DNA of 64,000 bases from an uncultured Bacteroidales bacterium (GTDB lineage Bacteria; Bacteroidota; Bacteroidia; Bacteroidales; FEN-979), in the NCBI GenBank assembly GCA_903837605.1, contig CAILVF010000087.1, positions 229,876-293,875 of the forward strand, written 5' to 3'. Below are positions 33,675 to 42,384 of the stretch, piece after piece. The first letter of the stretch is position 1. Each line of letters begins with the position of its first letter. The notes under the pieces are model-generated. The model was given only the letters and a program-made list of their open reading frames with translations, ran no database searches and had not been told where the DNA came from. A program made the translations under genes and the position numbers.

Positions 33675-36023
33675 ATGATCAAAAGTTATTTAAAAACCGC
33701 TGTCGCCCATCTTATCAGGAATAAAACCTATTCTATTATAAGCATCCTGAGCCTGACCATAGGGCTGGCGGTCAGCATACTGCTTTTATTATACGTCAGG
33801 ATTGAGTTGAGTTTCGACAGATTCAATAAAAACGCAGACAATATTTACAGGTTGTGCAATCCTGAACACCCTTATCAATCTCCTCAGACCGCGAAATACC
33901 TGGCAGATAATATTCCGGAAATAAGAGGCTATACCAGGATTTTACCCCGGCCAAATGAAATAGTCGGATTTAAAGAAAAGCGGTTTAAAGAGACCCGGGT
34001 TGCATATACCGATGCAGCTTTCTTCAATATTTTCTCTTTTAAGTTAAGGCAGGGAAACCCGGAAAACGCTTTACTTCTGCCATTAACCGTCGTAATTTCT
34101 GAAAAAACCGCGCATAAATATTTTGGAAACGAAGACCCGATAGGCAAGGTACTGAAATTGAACAACGAATCCAATTACACCATAACAGGAGTAATGGATG
34201 ACATGCCGGGAAATTCACATTTCCGTTTCGACATGATCCTGACCCTTTCAGGCACCGACAAAGAAGAAGGAATGGACAACTGGGGGTGGCAGAACTTCAT
34301 GGTCTATTTTCTGTTCCCTGACCACTTCTCCAAAACTGTAGTGGAGACAAAATGCAACAGCTTAATGAAAACCGTTAAAGACCCGAATAATCTTCCTTCT
34401 GAATATTCCCTGCAACAACTGAAAGACATCCATTTGTACTCTTCTCATTTTAAAACTGACATCCAGCCCCAGAACAGCATTTTGTACGTCCTGATTTTTT
34501 CAGCAATAGCTTTCCTGGTCCTGCTTATTTCCTGTTTCAATTATATCAACCTGTTTACTGCCAGTGCATCCACAAGGGTGGTGGAAATCGGTATGAGAAA
34601 AGCTTGCGGAGCGTCACGCAAACAGCTCGCAGCACAATATATTTTCGAATCTTTTGTAATGGTTGCTGTCTCGTTCATTCTGTCACTTCTTCTTGTAGTT
34701 CTTAGTTTGCCTGTTTTCAATGAGCTTTCAGGGAAAGACCTGTCAATCCTGGCACTGATCGACGCAAAAACAATCTGGGGAATTCTCGGGATTCTTCTGC
34801 TCGTGGGAGTTCTCGCAGGATGGTATCCCGCTTTTGTGCTCTCATCGTATAATCCCATCAGGGTGTTTCAATCATCCAAAAACACAAGGGAGCAGAAATT
34901 TCAATTCAGGAAGATCCTGGTTGGCGCCCAATTTACTATCGTAATTGCCCTGATAACAATTTCAATAGTAATGTTCCGGCAGATAAGGTTCCTGCAGTAC
35001 GGAAACCTGGGATTCGACAAGGAATATGTCCTGGTATCCCAGGTTGGGAGCTTTGGGAATGAAGGAAAATACCTGGCCCTGAAGCGGGCGCTTCTTGACC
35101 AGGCTTCAGTTCTCAGCGTTTCGGCCGCCAGTCGTGTCCCTTCAGAAGGCCTGAACAATATGGGAGGGGTCAAACCCCAGGGACAAAAAACCGCTACCCA
35201 GATTCCCTATGTCCATGTTCATTTCGATTATTTTAACACATTGAACATCAAAGCTGTAAAAGGACGGTTATTCTCAAATGCATATAAAACAGATACCAGC
35301 CAGGCCCTGATCTTGAATGAAGCTGCCGTGAAAAGCCTGGGAATACAGGGAGATCCAATCGGGCAGAACATAAAATGCAACTGGCCAAAGTCTGAGAGGA
35401 AGATTGTAGGAATTGTCGGCGATTTTCATTTCGAATCCCTGTATGAAAAGATAAAGCCTGCTGTTTTTGTGATTGATTTCAATGAATGCGGGGAGCTTAT
35501 GGTCAAAGTGCAGCCTTCAAATGCATCAAACACTATCCAAAAAATAACAGAGATCTGTAAGACCATTTACCCCGACCAGGTATTTGATTTTCATTTGTTG
35601 GACACTCAGCTGGACCAGCTCTATCAATCCGATGAAAAAAGGTTCCACCTGATGGGATATTTTACAGTGCTGGCCATTGTTCTTGCCTGCATGGGATTGT
35701 TTGCAGTGGCTTCCTTCATCATAACAAGCCGCACGAAAGAAATAGGGATAAGGAAAGTCAACGGTGCAACAGTTGCGGAAATCATGCAGATGCTGAATCT
35801 TAGTTTTATAAAATGGATAGGTATCGCATTTGTAATTGCAAGTCCGGTTGCCTGGTATGTCATGTCAAGATGGCTTCAGGGTTTTGCATACCGGATAAGT
35901 TTTTCGTGGTGGATTTTTGCATTGACAGGATTAATCAGCTACCTGATAACCATGATTACCATCGGGTTCCAGTCGTACATGGCTGCAACGGCAAACCCGG
36001 TGAAAACGTTGAAAACTGAATAG
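33675..36023 (+). CDS. Double-FtsX ABC permease, copy 1
   Basis: This is a 782-residue protein. Membrane span 1 (about 20-42) is followed by a MacB-type periplasmic domain (about 50-270), three spans (about 280-395), a span at about 415-435, a second periplasmic domain (about 440-650) and three final spans. This is two MacB-like halves fused into one chain. Both coupling helices are intact: VEIGMRKACGAS in the first half and KEIGIRKVNGAT in the second. The C-terminus ends with the family motif NPVKTLKTE. It should work with the operon ATPase to move lipids, peptides or other substrates at the outer leaflet or periplasm. It starts 10 bp after the adaptor. Confidence 0.92.
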   Translation: MIKSYLKTAVAHLIRNKTYSIISILSLTIGLAVSILLLLYVRIELSFDRFNKNADNIYRLCNPEHPYQSPQTAKYLADNIPEIRGYTRILPRPNEIVGFKEKRFKETRVAYTDAAFFNIFSFKLRQGNPENALLLPLTVVISEKTAHKYFGNEDPIGKVLKLNNESNYTITGVMDDMPGNSHFRFDMILTLSGTDKEEGMDNWGWQNFMVYFLFPDHFSKTVVETKCNSLMKTVKDPNNLPSEYSLQQLKDIHLYSSHFKTDIQPQNSILYVLIFSAIAFLVLLISCFNYINLFTASASTRVVEIGMRKACGASRKQLAAQYIFESFVMVAVSFILSLLLVVLSLPVFNELSGKDLSILALIDAKTIWGILGILLLVGVLAGWYPAFVLSSYNPIRVFQSSKNTREQKFQFRKILVGAQFTIVIALITISIVMFRQIRFLQYGNLGFDKEYVLVSQVGSFGNEGKYLALKRALLDQASVLSVSAASRVPSEGLNNMGGVKPQGQKTATQIPYVHVHFDYFNTLNIKAVKGRLFSNAYKTDTSQALILNEAAVKSLGIQGDPIGQNIKCNWPKSERKIVGIVGDFHFESLYEKIKPAVFVIDFNECGELMVKVQPSNASNTIQKITEICKTIYPDQVFDFHLLDTQLDQLYQSDEKRFHLMGYFTVLAIVLACMGLFAVASFIITSRTKEIGIRKVNGATVAEIMQMLNLSFIKWIGIAFVIASPVAWYVMSRWLQGFAYRISFSWWIFALTGLISYLITMITIGFQSYMAATANPVKTLKTE

Positions 36024-36033
36024 ACATTTTGAA

Positions 36034-36054
36034 AACCAGATACCAGAGACAAGA
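36034..36054. repeat. Three-unit 7-bp repeat (NACCAGA type) between permease genes
   Basis: AACCAGA, TACCAGA and GACAAGA follow one another in the 36-bp gap between permease copies 1 and 2, starting 11 bases after a stop codon. The period matches the other 7-bp arrays but the unit sequence differs. Confidence 0.55.
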
Positions 36055-36059
36055 CCAAC

Positions 36060-38414
36060 ATGAATGATCTGAAATTTGTCCTGAGGATACTGAAACGCAA
36101 CCCGGTCATGCTTATTACAAACGTGGCGGGGCTTGCAGTGGCATTGTCCACCGTGATCTTCACACTCACATACCTCCGCTATGAGCTGAGTTATGACAGG
36201 CATTTTAAAACCAGTGACAGGGTTGTAAGGCTGTATTGCAAGGTTACAGACAATACGAGAACCGAAGTATATGGCATCTCCCTGCGCAAGGCATATACAC
36301 AGCTCCCCGGGAAAGTTCCTGAAATTGAGTCAGCCGTTCAGTTGTACGGATTTAGCCAAACATCCGTACAAAACAAAGAAAACAAAATACAAAAAATCAG
36401 GATGTTCTATGCTGATCCTGAATTTTTCAAGGTATTCGGACTTACCCTGAATGCAGGCGATGAAAAAACAGCCCTGCTTGGGAAAAAAACTGCAGTGATC
36501 ACGACTTCTCTTGCCCAAAAGCTGTTCCACACGGCCAACTGCATCGGAAAAGAAATTGAAGCGGACGGAGAACATCTTATGATTAGCGGGGTAATAAATG
36601 AAATTCCGAAAAACTCACACCTGAGCTTTGATCTCTTGGTTTCCCTTTCAACTCTCAATATGCACTGGCTTTCTTCGTCTCTCGAATTTCAAACGTACTA
36701 CTTACTTAAGCCGAATATTGATTCAAAAGCTGCATGCGCTAAAATTGCCAATGCATATAATTCACTTATGCAGGATTGGGCCAGGACATTTTACGCAAAG
36801 GTGCAATCGGGGGTTGAGCCTTTGACCGATCTGTACCTTCATTCTGTCGCAAAGGACTATCTCCCGGCCCATGGGAGCACGAAGCAAATGCTGATCGTAG
36901 GATTGATCGCCTTGTTTGTCCTTCTCACGGCATTGCTCAGCTATATTAACCTGTTTATTATCCAGGGAGAGAAACGCATTACCGAAATTTCAACCCGCAC
37001 CATGTTCGGAGCCACAAAGGCAAGCATCGCCAAACTGTTTTTCCTGGAAACACTCATTGTTTTTCTTTTTTCAGCCATAATAGCATTCCTGGTCATTTAT
37101 AAATCGATGCCATTCCTTTCGGCCTTGTTGCAGTCGAAAGTTGATCTTTCGGATTTGTTTTCTGAGGGAGGCATCATTTCCTGTTTTATGCTGCTGGCCT
37201 TGCTCCTTGTAATTACATCCGGTTATCCAGTGCTCTATCTCTCGAGGATGAAATACGCATTGGGATTGAGGGGAAAAATTTCAAGCACGGGAAACAACAA
37301 CTGGCTTTCTGGAGCCTCGGTGTTAGTGCAGTTTACGGTAGCCTCCTTTTTCATAAGCTGTGTCGTCATTATCTTCTCGCAACTCGCTCACATGCACGAT
37401 GTACCCATGGGGTTCAACAGGAATAATGTCATCACGTTCAGCGATTGCAGCATGCCCCTTACAAGGAAATATGAAAGTCTCAAAACTGAATTGCTGAAAT
37501 TCCCTTTCGTTACTGCTGTTTGCGGAGGGGAACACTTCATGGGCGGAGGATGCAGCGGACAGTACATAAGGACCCTTACCGACGGGGAAAACAGCAACAA
37601 AGCCATCAATGAATACCGCGAAAAACCGGGTTTCGGAGAGCTCATGCAATTTGAACTTGTTGACGGGCGGTTTTTTCGACAGTCCATGGCCGACAGCCAG
37701 GCTGTGGTTTTAAATGAAGCAGCGACAAGGTACCTGGGGATAGAGCCCAAAGCAGGGCAAACAATTCTTTACAAGGATCAACGGGCGGAAGTTATTGGCA
37801 TTGTAAAGGATTTTTATTACATGAGCAATCCGGGCGAACCCATTGCCCCGCTTGTTATCACGAACTGTTTCTGGGGAACTCCTAACATATACATCCGCAG
37901 TAATAATCCCATGACGGAAACACAACTGATGCAGGTCAAATCTGTTTTCCGCCGCTTTGATGAAAATTATATTTTCAACTCTCATTTGCTGGCGGACATC
38001 TTTGACGGGATGTACAGAAAGGAAAACCGGCTTGCTGAAATGGTTTTCATCGGAGGGGCCGAAGTGGTTTTCATCAGCCTGATCAGCTTGCTGGCCCTGA
38101 CGGTTCTTAAGATCTCCCGCCGTACAAGGGAGATCGGGATCCGCAAAGTGAACGGGAGTTCGGTGATCCGGATCATCGCCGTTTTGTTCAAGGACATCCT
38201 GATCATTGTGGTCGTTGCAATTCTCATTGCTTCAGCGGGAAGCTATATTGTCATGAGCCGATGGCTTGCCGACTATGTGCAGCGCATCAACTTGCACCCG
38301 GGATATTTTTTAATCAGCGCCCTGTTTGTGTTTGCCATCGCCATCCTCGCCACCACCTGGCAGGCATGGAAGGCTGCAACCCAGAACCCGGTGACAGCAT
38401 TGAAGCATGAATGA
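36060..38414 (+). CDS. Double-FtsX ABC permease, copy 2
   Basis: This is a 784-residue protein with the same two-half plan as copy 1. The first-half coupling helix is degenerate (ITEISTRTMFGATKASI in place of EIGxRKxxGA), while the second half keeps REIGIRKVNGSS. The second periplasmic domain contains several Cys residues (for example MGGGCSG), unlike the sister permeases. The C-terminus ends NPVTALKHE. The degenerate first half may no longer engage the ATPase in the normal way, pointing to asymmetric coupling. It sits 36 bp after copy 1. Confidence 0.9.
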   Translation: MNDLKFVLRILKRNPVMLITNVAGLAVALSTVIFTLTYLRYELSYDRHFKTSDRVVRLYCKVTDNTRTEVYGISLRKAYTQLPGKVPEIESAVQLYGFSQTSVQNKENKIQKIRMFYADPEFFKVFGLTLNAGDEKTALLGKKTAVITTSLAQKLFHTANCIGKEIEADGEHLMISGVINEIPKNSHLSFDLLVSLSTLNMHWLSSSLEFQTYYLLKPNIDSKAACAKIANAYNSLMQDWARTFYAKVQSGVEPLTDLYLHSVAKDYLPAHGSTKQMLIVGLIALFVLLTALLSYINLFIIQGEKRITEISTRTMFGATKASIAKLFFLETLIVFLFSAIIAFLVIYKSMPFLSALLQSKVDLSDLFSEGGIISCFMLLALLLVITSGYPVLYLSRMKYALGLRGKISSTGNNNWLSGASVLVQFTVASFFISCVVIIFSQLAHMHDVPMGFNRNNVITFSDCSMPLTRKYESLKTELLKFPFVTAVCGGEHFMGGGCSGQYIRTLTDGENSNKAINEYREKPGFGELMQFELVDGRFFRQSMADSQAVVLNEAATRYLGIEPKAGQTILYKDQRAEVIGIVKDFYYMSNPGEPIAPLVITNCFWGTPNIYIRSNNPMTETQLMQVKSVFRRFDENYIFNSHLLADIFDGMYRKENRLAEMVFIGGAEVVFISLISLLALTVLKISRRTREIGIRKVNGSSVIRIIAVLFKDILIIVVVAILIASAGSYIVMSRWLADYVQRINLHPGYFLISALFVFAIAILATTWQAWKAATQNPVTALKHE

Positions 38415-38431
38415 GAAAATTAAATTAAAAA

Positions 38432-40795
38432 ATGAAGTATCTGCTTACAACCATTATCCGGAATTTCACACGAAAACCAGTTACCAACCTGATCAACCTG
38501 GCTGGAATGGCCGTTAGTCTTGCCCTGGTCATAATTCTGTCTGTTTATTCATACAGTGAACTAACTACCGATAACTACCATAAAAATGGAGACAGGGTCT
38601 ATTTTTATGTTGACCTGAAGAAAGGGAGTTATACACCCGCACTCCTCAAAGAGAATATCGACATGAGTGTCCCGGGTGTGGAATCAACTGTAAGGATGGC
38701 CGATGCCTGGGAAGCTCCTGTATTCCAGGCTGCAAATAATGAACCGGTAACTTCAGATATTCTGTTTGCCGATGAAGATTTTTTCAAGCTATTCACCTAC
38801 ACCCCGGTGGAAGGAAATCTTGAATCTGCCCTGAAAGAACCCATGTCGGTGGTGATTACGAAGTCTCTTTCTGAAAAGCTTTTTGGGCGCAAACCTGCTG
38901 TTGGCCAGACCATGAAGATGAACAATACCCACCTGCTTACCATAAGGGCCGTGATCGAAGAGCCCAAAGCAAATTCGTGTATTTCGTTCAGCGCAATTTC
39001 TTCAGTCAGAACACGCAAGCTTGTACTTTCCAATGAAGGTGAGTTTAAGGAATGGGGATGGTGCAATTACCAGACATGTTTACTGTTAAAAAAAGGGACC
39101 AATCCTGATGAAACAGCAAAAAAGATTACGGCTTGTTTCCCAAAAGAATTCCAAAAAGATTATAGTAATGCAAAATTGATGCCGTTACAACAGGTTTATT
39201 TATCTAAACTTGACATTTTCGGCAACAAGTATCTTCGTCACGGGGATAAACGGAAGATCATGATCCTCGTTTTGGTGGCCGTTCTGGTACTGATGATTGC
39301 CCTTGTCAATTTTATCAATATTTCCTCCTCACAATGGTTGGACAAAATCAAGCAGACAGGCGTAATGAAGATCATGGGCGCAAAACCGTCAACAATTCTC
39401 ATCAATGTCTTGTCAGAGGCTTTCCTCTTGTTCCTGATGGCTCTTTTTATTGCGATCATGATCGTAATTCTCATCAACCCGTTTATTCAGAACTACACGG
39501 GTGTCAGATTCAATCCTCAATTCATTTACGCTCCGGGCTTTTTAATCATTTCAATTGTCGGGGTATTCTTTCTGAGTATTCTTTTCAGTATCATTCCCGC
39601 TATGCGGATTTCCGCCTCAAATGCTATCGACAACCTGAAAAAAACCGTGGTGGCGCCTGCTGCGAATCAGCTATTCAGTGGAGTTCTCGTTACCACTCAG
39701 TTTGTAATTGCCATTGTATTATTGGCTTTTACTGTCCTTGTGCAAAAGCAAGTCAATTTTGGGAGTAACAACCTGGGGTTTAACCAGGATAATATCATTG
39801 GAATAAAACTAACTCCCCAGTTGAATGCAAAAAAAGAGGTGCTGAAACAATTGCTTCAAAAGAAACCGATCGTTGAAAAAATATCCTTTACACAATATTA
39901 CCCGGGCAAACCCATATCGCATTGGGGAATGAATACCCCGGTCAATGGAGAAAAAAAGGAACTTAATTTTGACCTGTTTAATGCTGATCCCGCCTTTCCC
40001 GGAATGTTAGGATTGCAACTTACCATGGGACGGTTTTATTCTGAAATGCTTAAAACCGACGCAAGAAAAATTATCGTGAATGAAACCTTTCTTCGCGAGA
40101 ATAAGATCGACAACCCCATAGGAGTTAAATTTTTCGTTGGAATGGGAATGGATGGCGGTCTTGTAGAAATTACAGGTGTTGTAAAAGATTTTCGCTACAA
40201 ACCGGTCAATGAACCTGTCTCCCCCCTGGTCATTGAAAACGGGTCTGATGCTTCCTATTGTCTGGCAAGCTTGCATACCAGCAATTTTAATTCATTACAT
40301 CAAACCATTCATGAGATACATGATCTGGCATCAGGTCTTTCCCCCTCTTTCCCGATCGAAGTAAGCTTTTTCGATCAGGCAGTTCAGAATATGTACAAAT
40401 CAGAAATTTTATTCCAGAGAACCTTTTCGTTGTTTGCGGGTTGTGCCATCGTAATTTGCTGCATGGGCATTTTAGCCATGTCCCTGTTTGGTTGTCAGCG
40501 AAAGGTAAAAGAAATCGGTATCCGTAAAATTAATGGTGCCGGAACATGGGAAGTAATACTTATGCTGAATAAAGATTTTATGAAGTGGGTAGCCATCGCA
40601 TTTGTCATTGCCACCCCTGTTGCATATTATATTATGCAAAAATGGCTGGAAGCCTTTGCTTATAAAACCGGATTGAGCTGGTGGATATTTGCGGCTGCCG
40701 GATTCACGGTATTTCTAATCGTATGCATCACCGTTACCTCACAAAGCTGGAGGACAGCTTCGTGCAATCCGGTTGAATCGATCAGACATGAGTAA
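38432..40795 (+). CDS. Double-FtsX ABC permease, copy 3
   Basis: This is a 787-residue protein built like its neighbours. The first coupling helix reads IKQTGVMKIMGAKPSTI, which keeps GA but loses the EIG-R-K pattern; the second is intact (KEIGIRKINGAG). Both periplasmic domains are present, and the end is NPVESIRHE. It is 17 bp after copy 2. A beta-propeller lipoprotein gene follows 33 bp later, so the permease run is interrupted here. Confidence 0.9.
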   Translation: MKYLLTTIIRNFTRKPVTNLINLAGMAVSLALVIILSVYSYSELTTDNYHKNGDRVYFYVDLKKGSYTPALLKENIDMSVPGVESTVRMADAWEAPVFQAANNEPVTSDILFADEDFFKLFTYTPVEGNLESALKEPMSVVITKSLSEKLFGRKPAVGQTMKMNNTHLLTIRAVIEEPKANSCISFSAISSVRTRKLVLSNEGEFKEWGWCNYQTCLLLKKGTNPDETAKKITACFPKEFQKDYSNAKLMPLQQVYLSKLDIFGNKYLRHGDKRKIMILVLVAVLVLMIALVNFINISSSQWLDKIKQTGVMKIMGAKPSTILINVLSEAFLLFLMALFIAIMIVILINPFIQNYTGVRFNPQFIYAPGFLIISIVGVFFLSILFSIIPAMRISASNAIDNLKKTVVAPAANQLFSGVLVTTQFVIAIVLLAFTVLVQKQVNFGSNNLGFNQDNIIGIKLTPQLNAKKEVLKQLLQKKPIVEKISFTQYYPGKPISHWGMNTPVNGEKKELNFDLFNADPAFPGMLGLQLTMGRFYSEMLKTDARKIIVNETFLRENKIDNPIGVKFFVGMGMDGGLVEITGVVKDFRYKPVNEPVSPLVIENGSDASYCLASLHTSNFNSLHQTIHEIHDLASGLSPSFPIEVSFFDQAVQNMYKSEILFQRTFSLFAGCAIVICCMGILAMSLFGCQRKVKEIGIRKINGAGTWEVILMLNKDFMKWVAIAFVIATPVAYYIMQKWLEAFAYKTGLSWWIFAAAGFTVFLIVCITVTSQSWRTASCNPVESIRHE

Positions 40796-40828
40796 AAGAT
40801 CTCTTAATTCACATTAAGTCAATAAACA

Positions 40829-42373
40829 GTGAACAGATACCCTTTTATTTTGCTGACCAACATATTGATAATGTTGCTTACTGCCTGCAGCGGAAATCGC
40901 TTGAAAACCGATGAAAAAAAATTAGCAGCAGAGATTCTTCTCCAGGAAAAAGAGGAGACCGAAAGGGAAGTGAGGGAAAAACCGCTTAGGGATACGCTTA
41001 AAAAACTGCCGCCGGGTTTCCGCTTCAAAGAGATGCGCTCAGCCGACCCATCAAAACCGCCGGTGGTGATAGACATTGCCGGAAGCCTGGACAATATAAA
41101 GGAGTTTAAACTATCGGATGTCGCTTCAAAGATTACCTACATCCGGATGCAGAAAGTTCCCGATACCGGCTTTTCAAGGACGATGAAGTTCAAGTATTAC
41201 CTGATGGATAAGAACATTGTCGCAGTAAATCCTTCCGGGATCCTTCTCTACACAAGGGATGGAAAATACCTGAGCACTGTTGTGAAAAATGAATTTACCG
41301 GGATCGAGGTGACGGAGTCCGGGATTATTGTAAGGGGGGATAACACATTCATTGGAGGAGGATATACGGTTTGGGCACAGGGTAATATGCTTTATTATAA
41401 ATACCGCAATTCACTTACCGGGCAGTCATACATCATGGAATACGATTGTTCCCAGGTCCCAATCAGCCTTAAAACTGACTTTGATCCTGAAAAACCCCGT
41501 CAGGTAAGGGCCCTTGGCGATATTGCAGTTAACCTCAACCCAGGTATCAAAAAACCTTCAATGCCGAAAGGGTCTGCAAACGGGATGTACAGCGCAGGGT
41601 ATGAATTTTTTTATAAGGGAACGGGAACGATTTTACTCGACCATAACACCTATGCCAAACCACTGGGCAGTGAATTCACGCCGGGTGGAAAATACATGAT
41701 GGGCATCTTCGATAAGAAGGGAGATACCCTGGCCACATTTACACAATTTGAAAAACTGGAAACTTTTTCAAAATCCGTTATGCGGGGCACGGACCAGGGA
41801 ACTCAATATGAAAACAAGGGGAAACTGTTTTTCCGCAATGCTTTCAATGATACCGTTTTCCAGGTAATACCGCCGAACCGGATGTTACCGGTATATGTTC
41901 TGAACCTTGGAAAGCACAAGCTTTTAAAAAAGGAAGGCCTGGATCCGGATTTCGATCTTTCCGGAAAAATCATTCCTGAAACATGGGCCGAGACAAGAAA
42001 TTTTGTGTTCCTGTCTTTTTCGAAAGACAGTTACGACTGTTACAATACCAGGAAAAGCAAACAATTGAAACAATACTTTGCCGTATATGAAAAATCAAAC
42101 CGTAAGCTTTTTATTGTCAAAGGAGATCCGCATAACTATGATGAGGAGATACTGAGGAACGACATTGACGGCGGAATACCTGTATGGCCTTCCTCCTACA
42201 TGACAGGCAGCAACGGTGAAATTCTGATATCCCTTAAGGGAAAGGAACTTAAAGAAAGGGTGAAATCTGATCAGTTCAAACGATCTGCCGCCCCTGCCTC
42301 TAAAAAAAATGAACTGTTAAAACTTGCCGCCTCTGTGGCCAATTCGGAAGATATCCTGATGATCGTAGAATAA
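40829..42373 (+). CDS. 6-bladed beta-propeller lipoprotein inside the permease operon
   Basis: This is a 514-residue protein. The lipobox LLTAC places the lipidated Cys near residue 20. A charged E/K-rich stalk (about 25-70) precedes a body with propeller-like strands: KYYLMDKNIVAVNPSGILLY, SGIIVRGDNTFIGGGYTVWA, and later KLFFRNAFNDTVFQVIP. The last is the DTVY-type strand common to the Bacteroides 6-bladed beta-propeller lipoprotein family. It should face the periplasm or the cell surface and might bind the exported molecule or report on transport; this is inference from gene order. The start codon is GTG (40829). No such protein belongs to standard MacAB-TolC systems. Confidence 0.8.
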   Translation: MNRYPFILLTNILIMLLTACSGNRLKTDEKKLAAEILLQEKEETEREVREKPLRDTLKKLPPGFRFKEMRSADPSKPPVVIDIAGSLDNIKEFKLSDVASKITYIRMQKVPDTGFSRTMKFKYYLMDKNIVAVNPSGILLYTRDGKYLSTVVKNEFTGIEVTESGIIVRGDNTFIGGGYTVWAQGNMLYYKYRNSLTGQSYIMEYDCSQVPISLKTDFDPEKPRQVRALGDIAVNLNPGIKKPSMPKGSANGMYSAGYEFFYKGTGTILLDHNTYAKPLGSEFTPGGKYMMGIFDKKGDTLATFTQFEKLETFSKSVMRGTDQGTQYENKGKLFFRNAFNDTVFQVIPPNRMLPVYVLNLGKHKLLKKEGLDPDFDLSGKIIPETWAETRNFVFLSFSKDSYDCYNTRKSKQLKQYFAVYEKSNRKLFIVKGDPHNYDEEILRNDIDGGIPVWPSSYMTGSNGEILISLKGKELKERVKSDQFKRSAAPASKKNELLKLAASVANSEDILMIVE

Positions 42374-42384
42374 ACATTGGAAAC

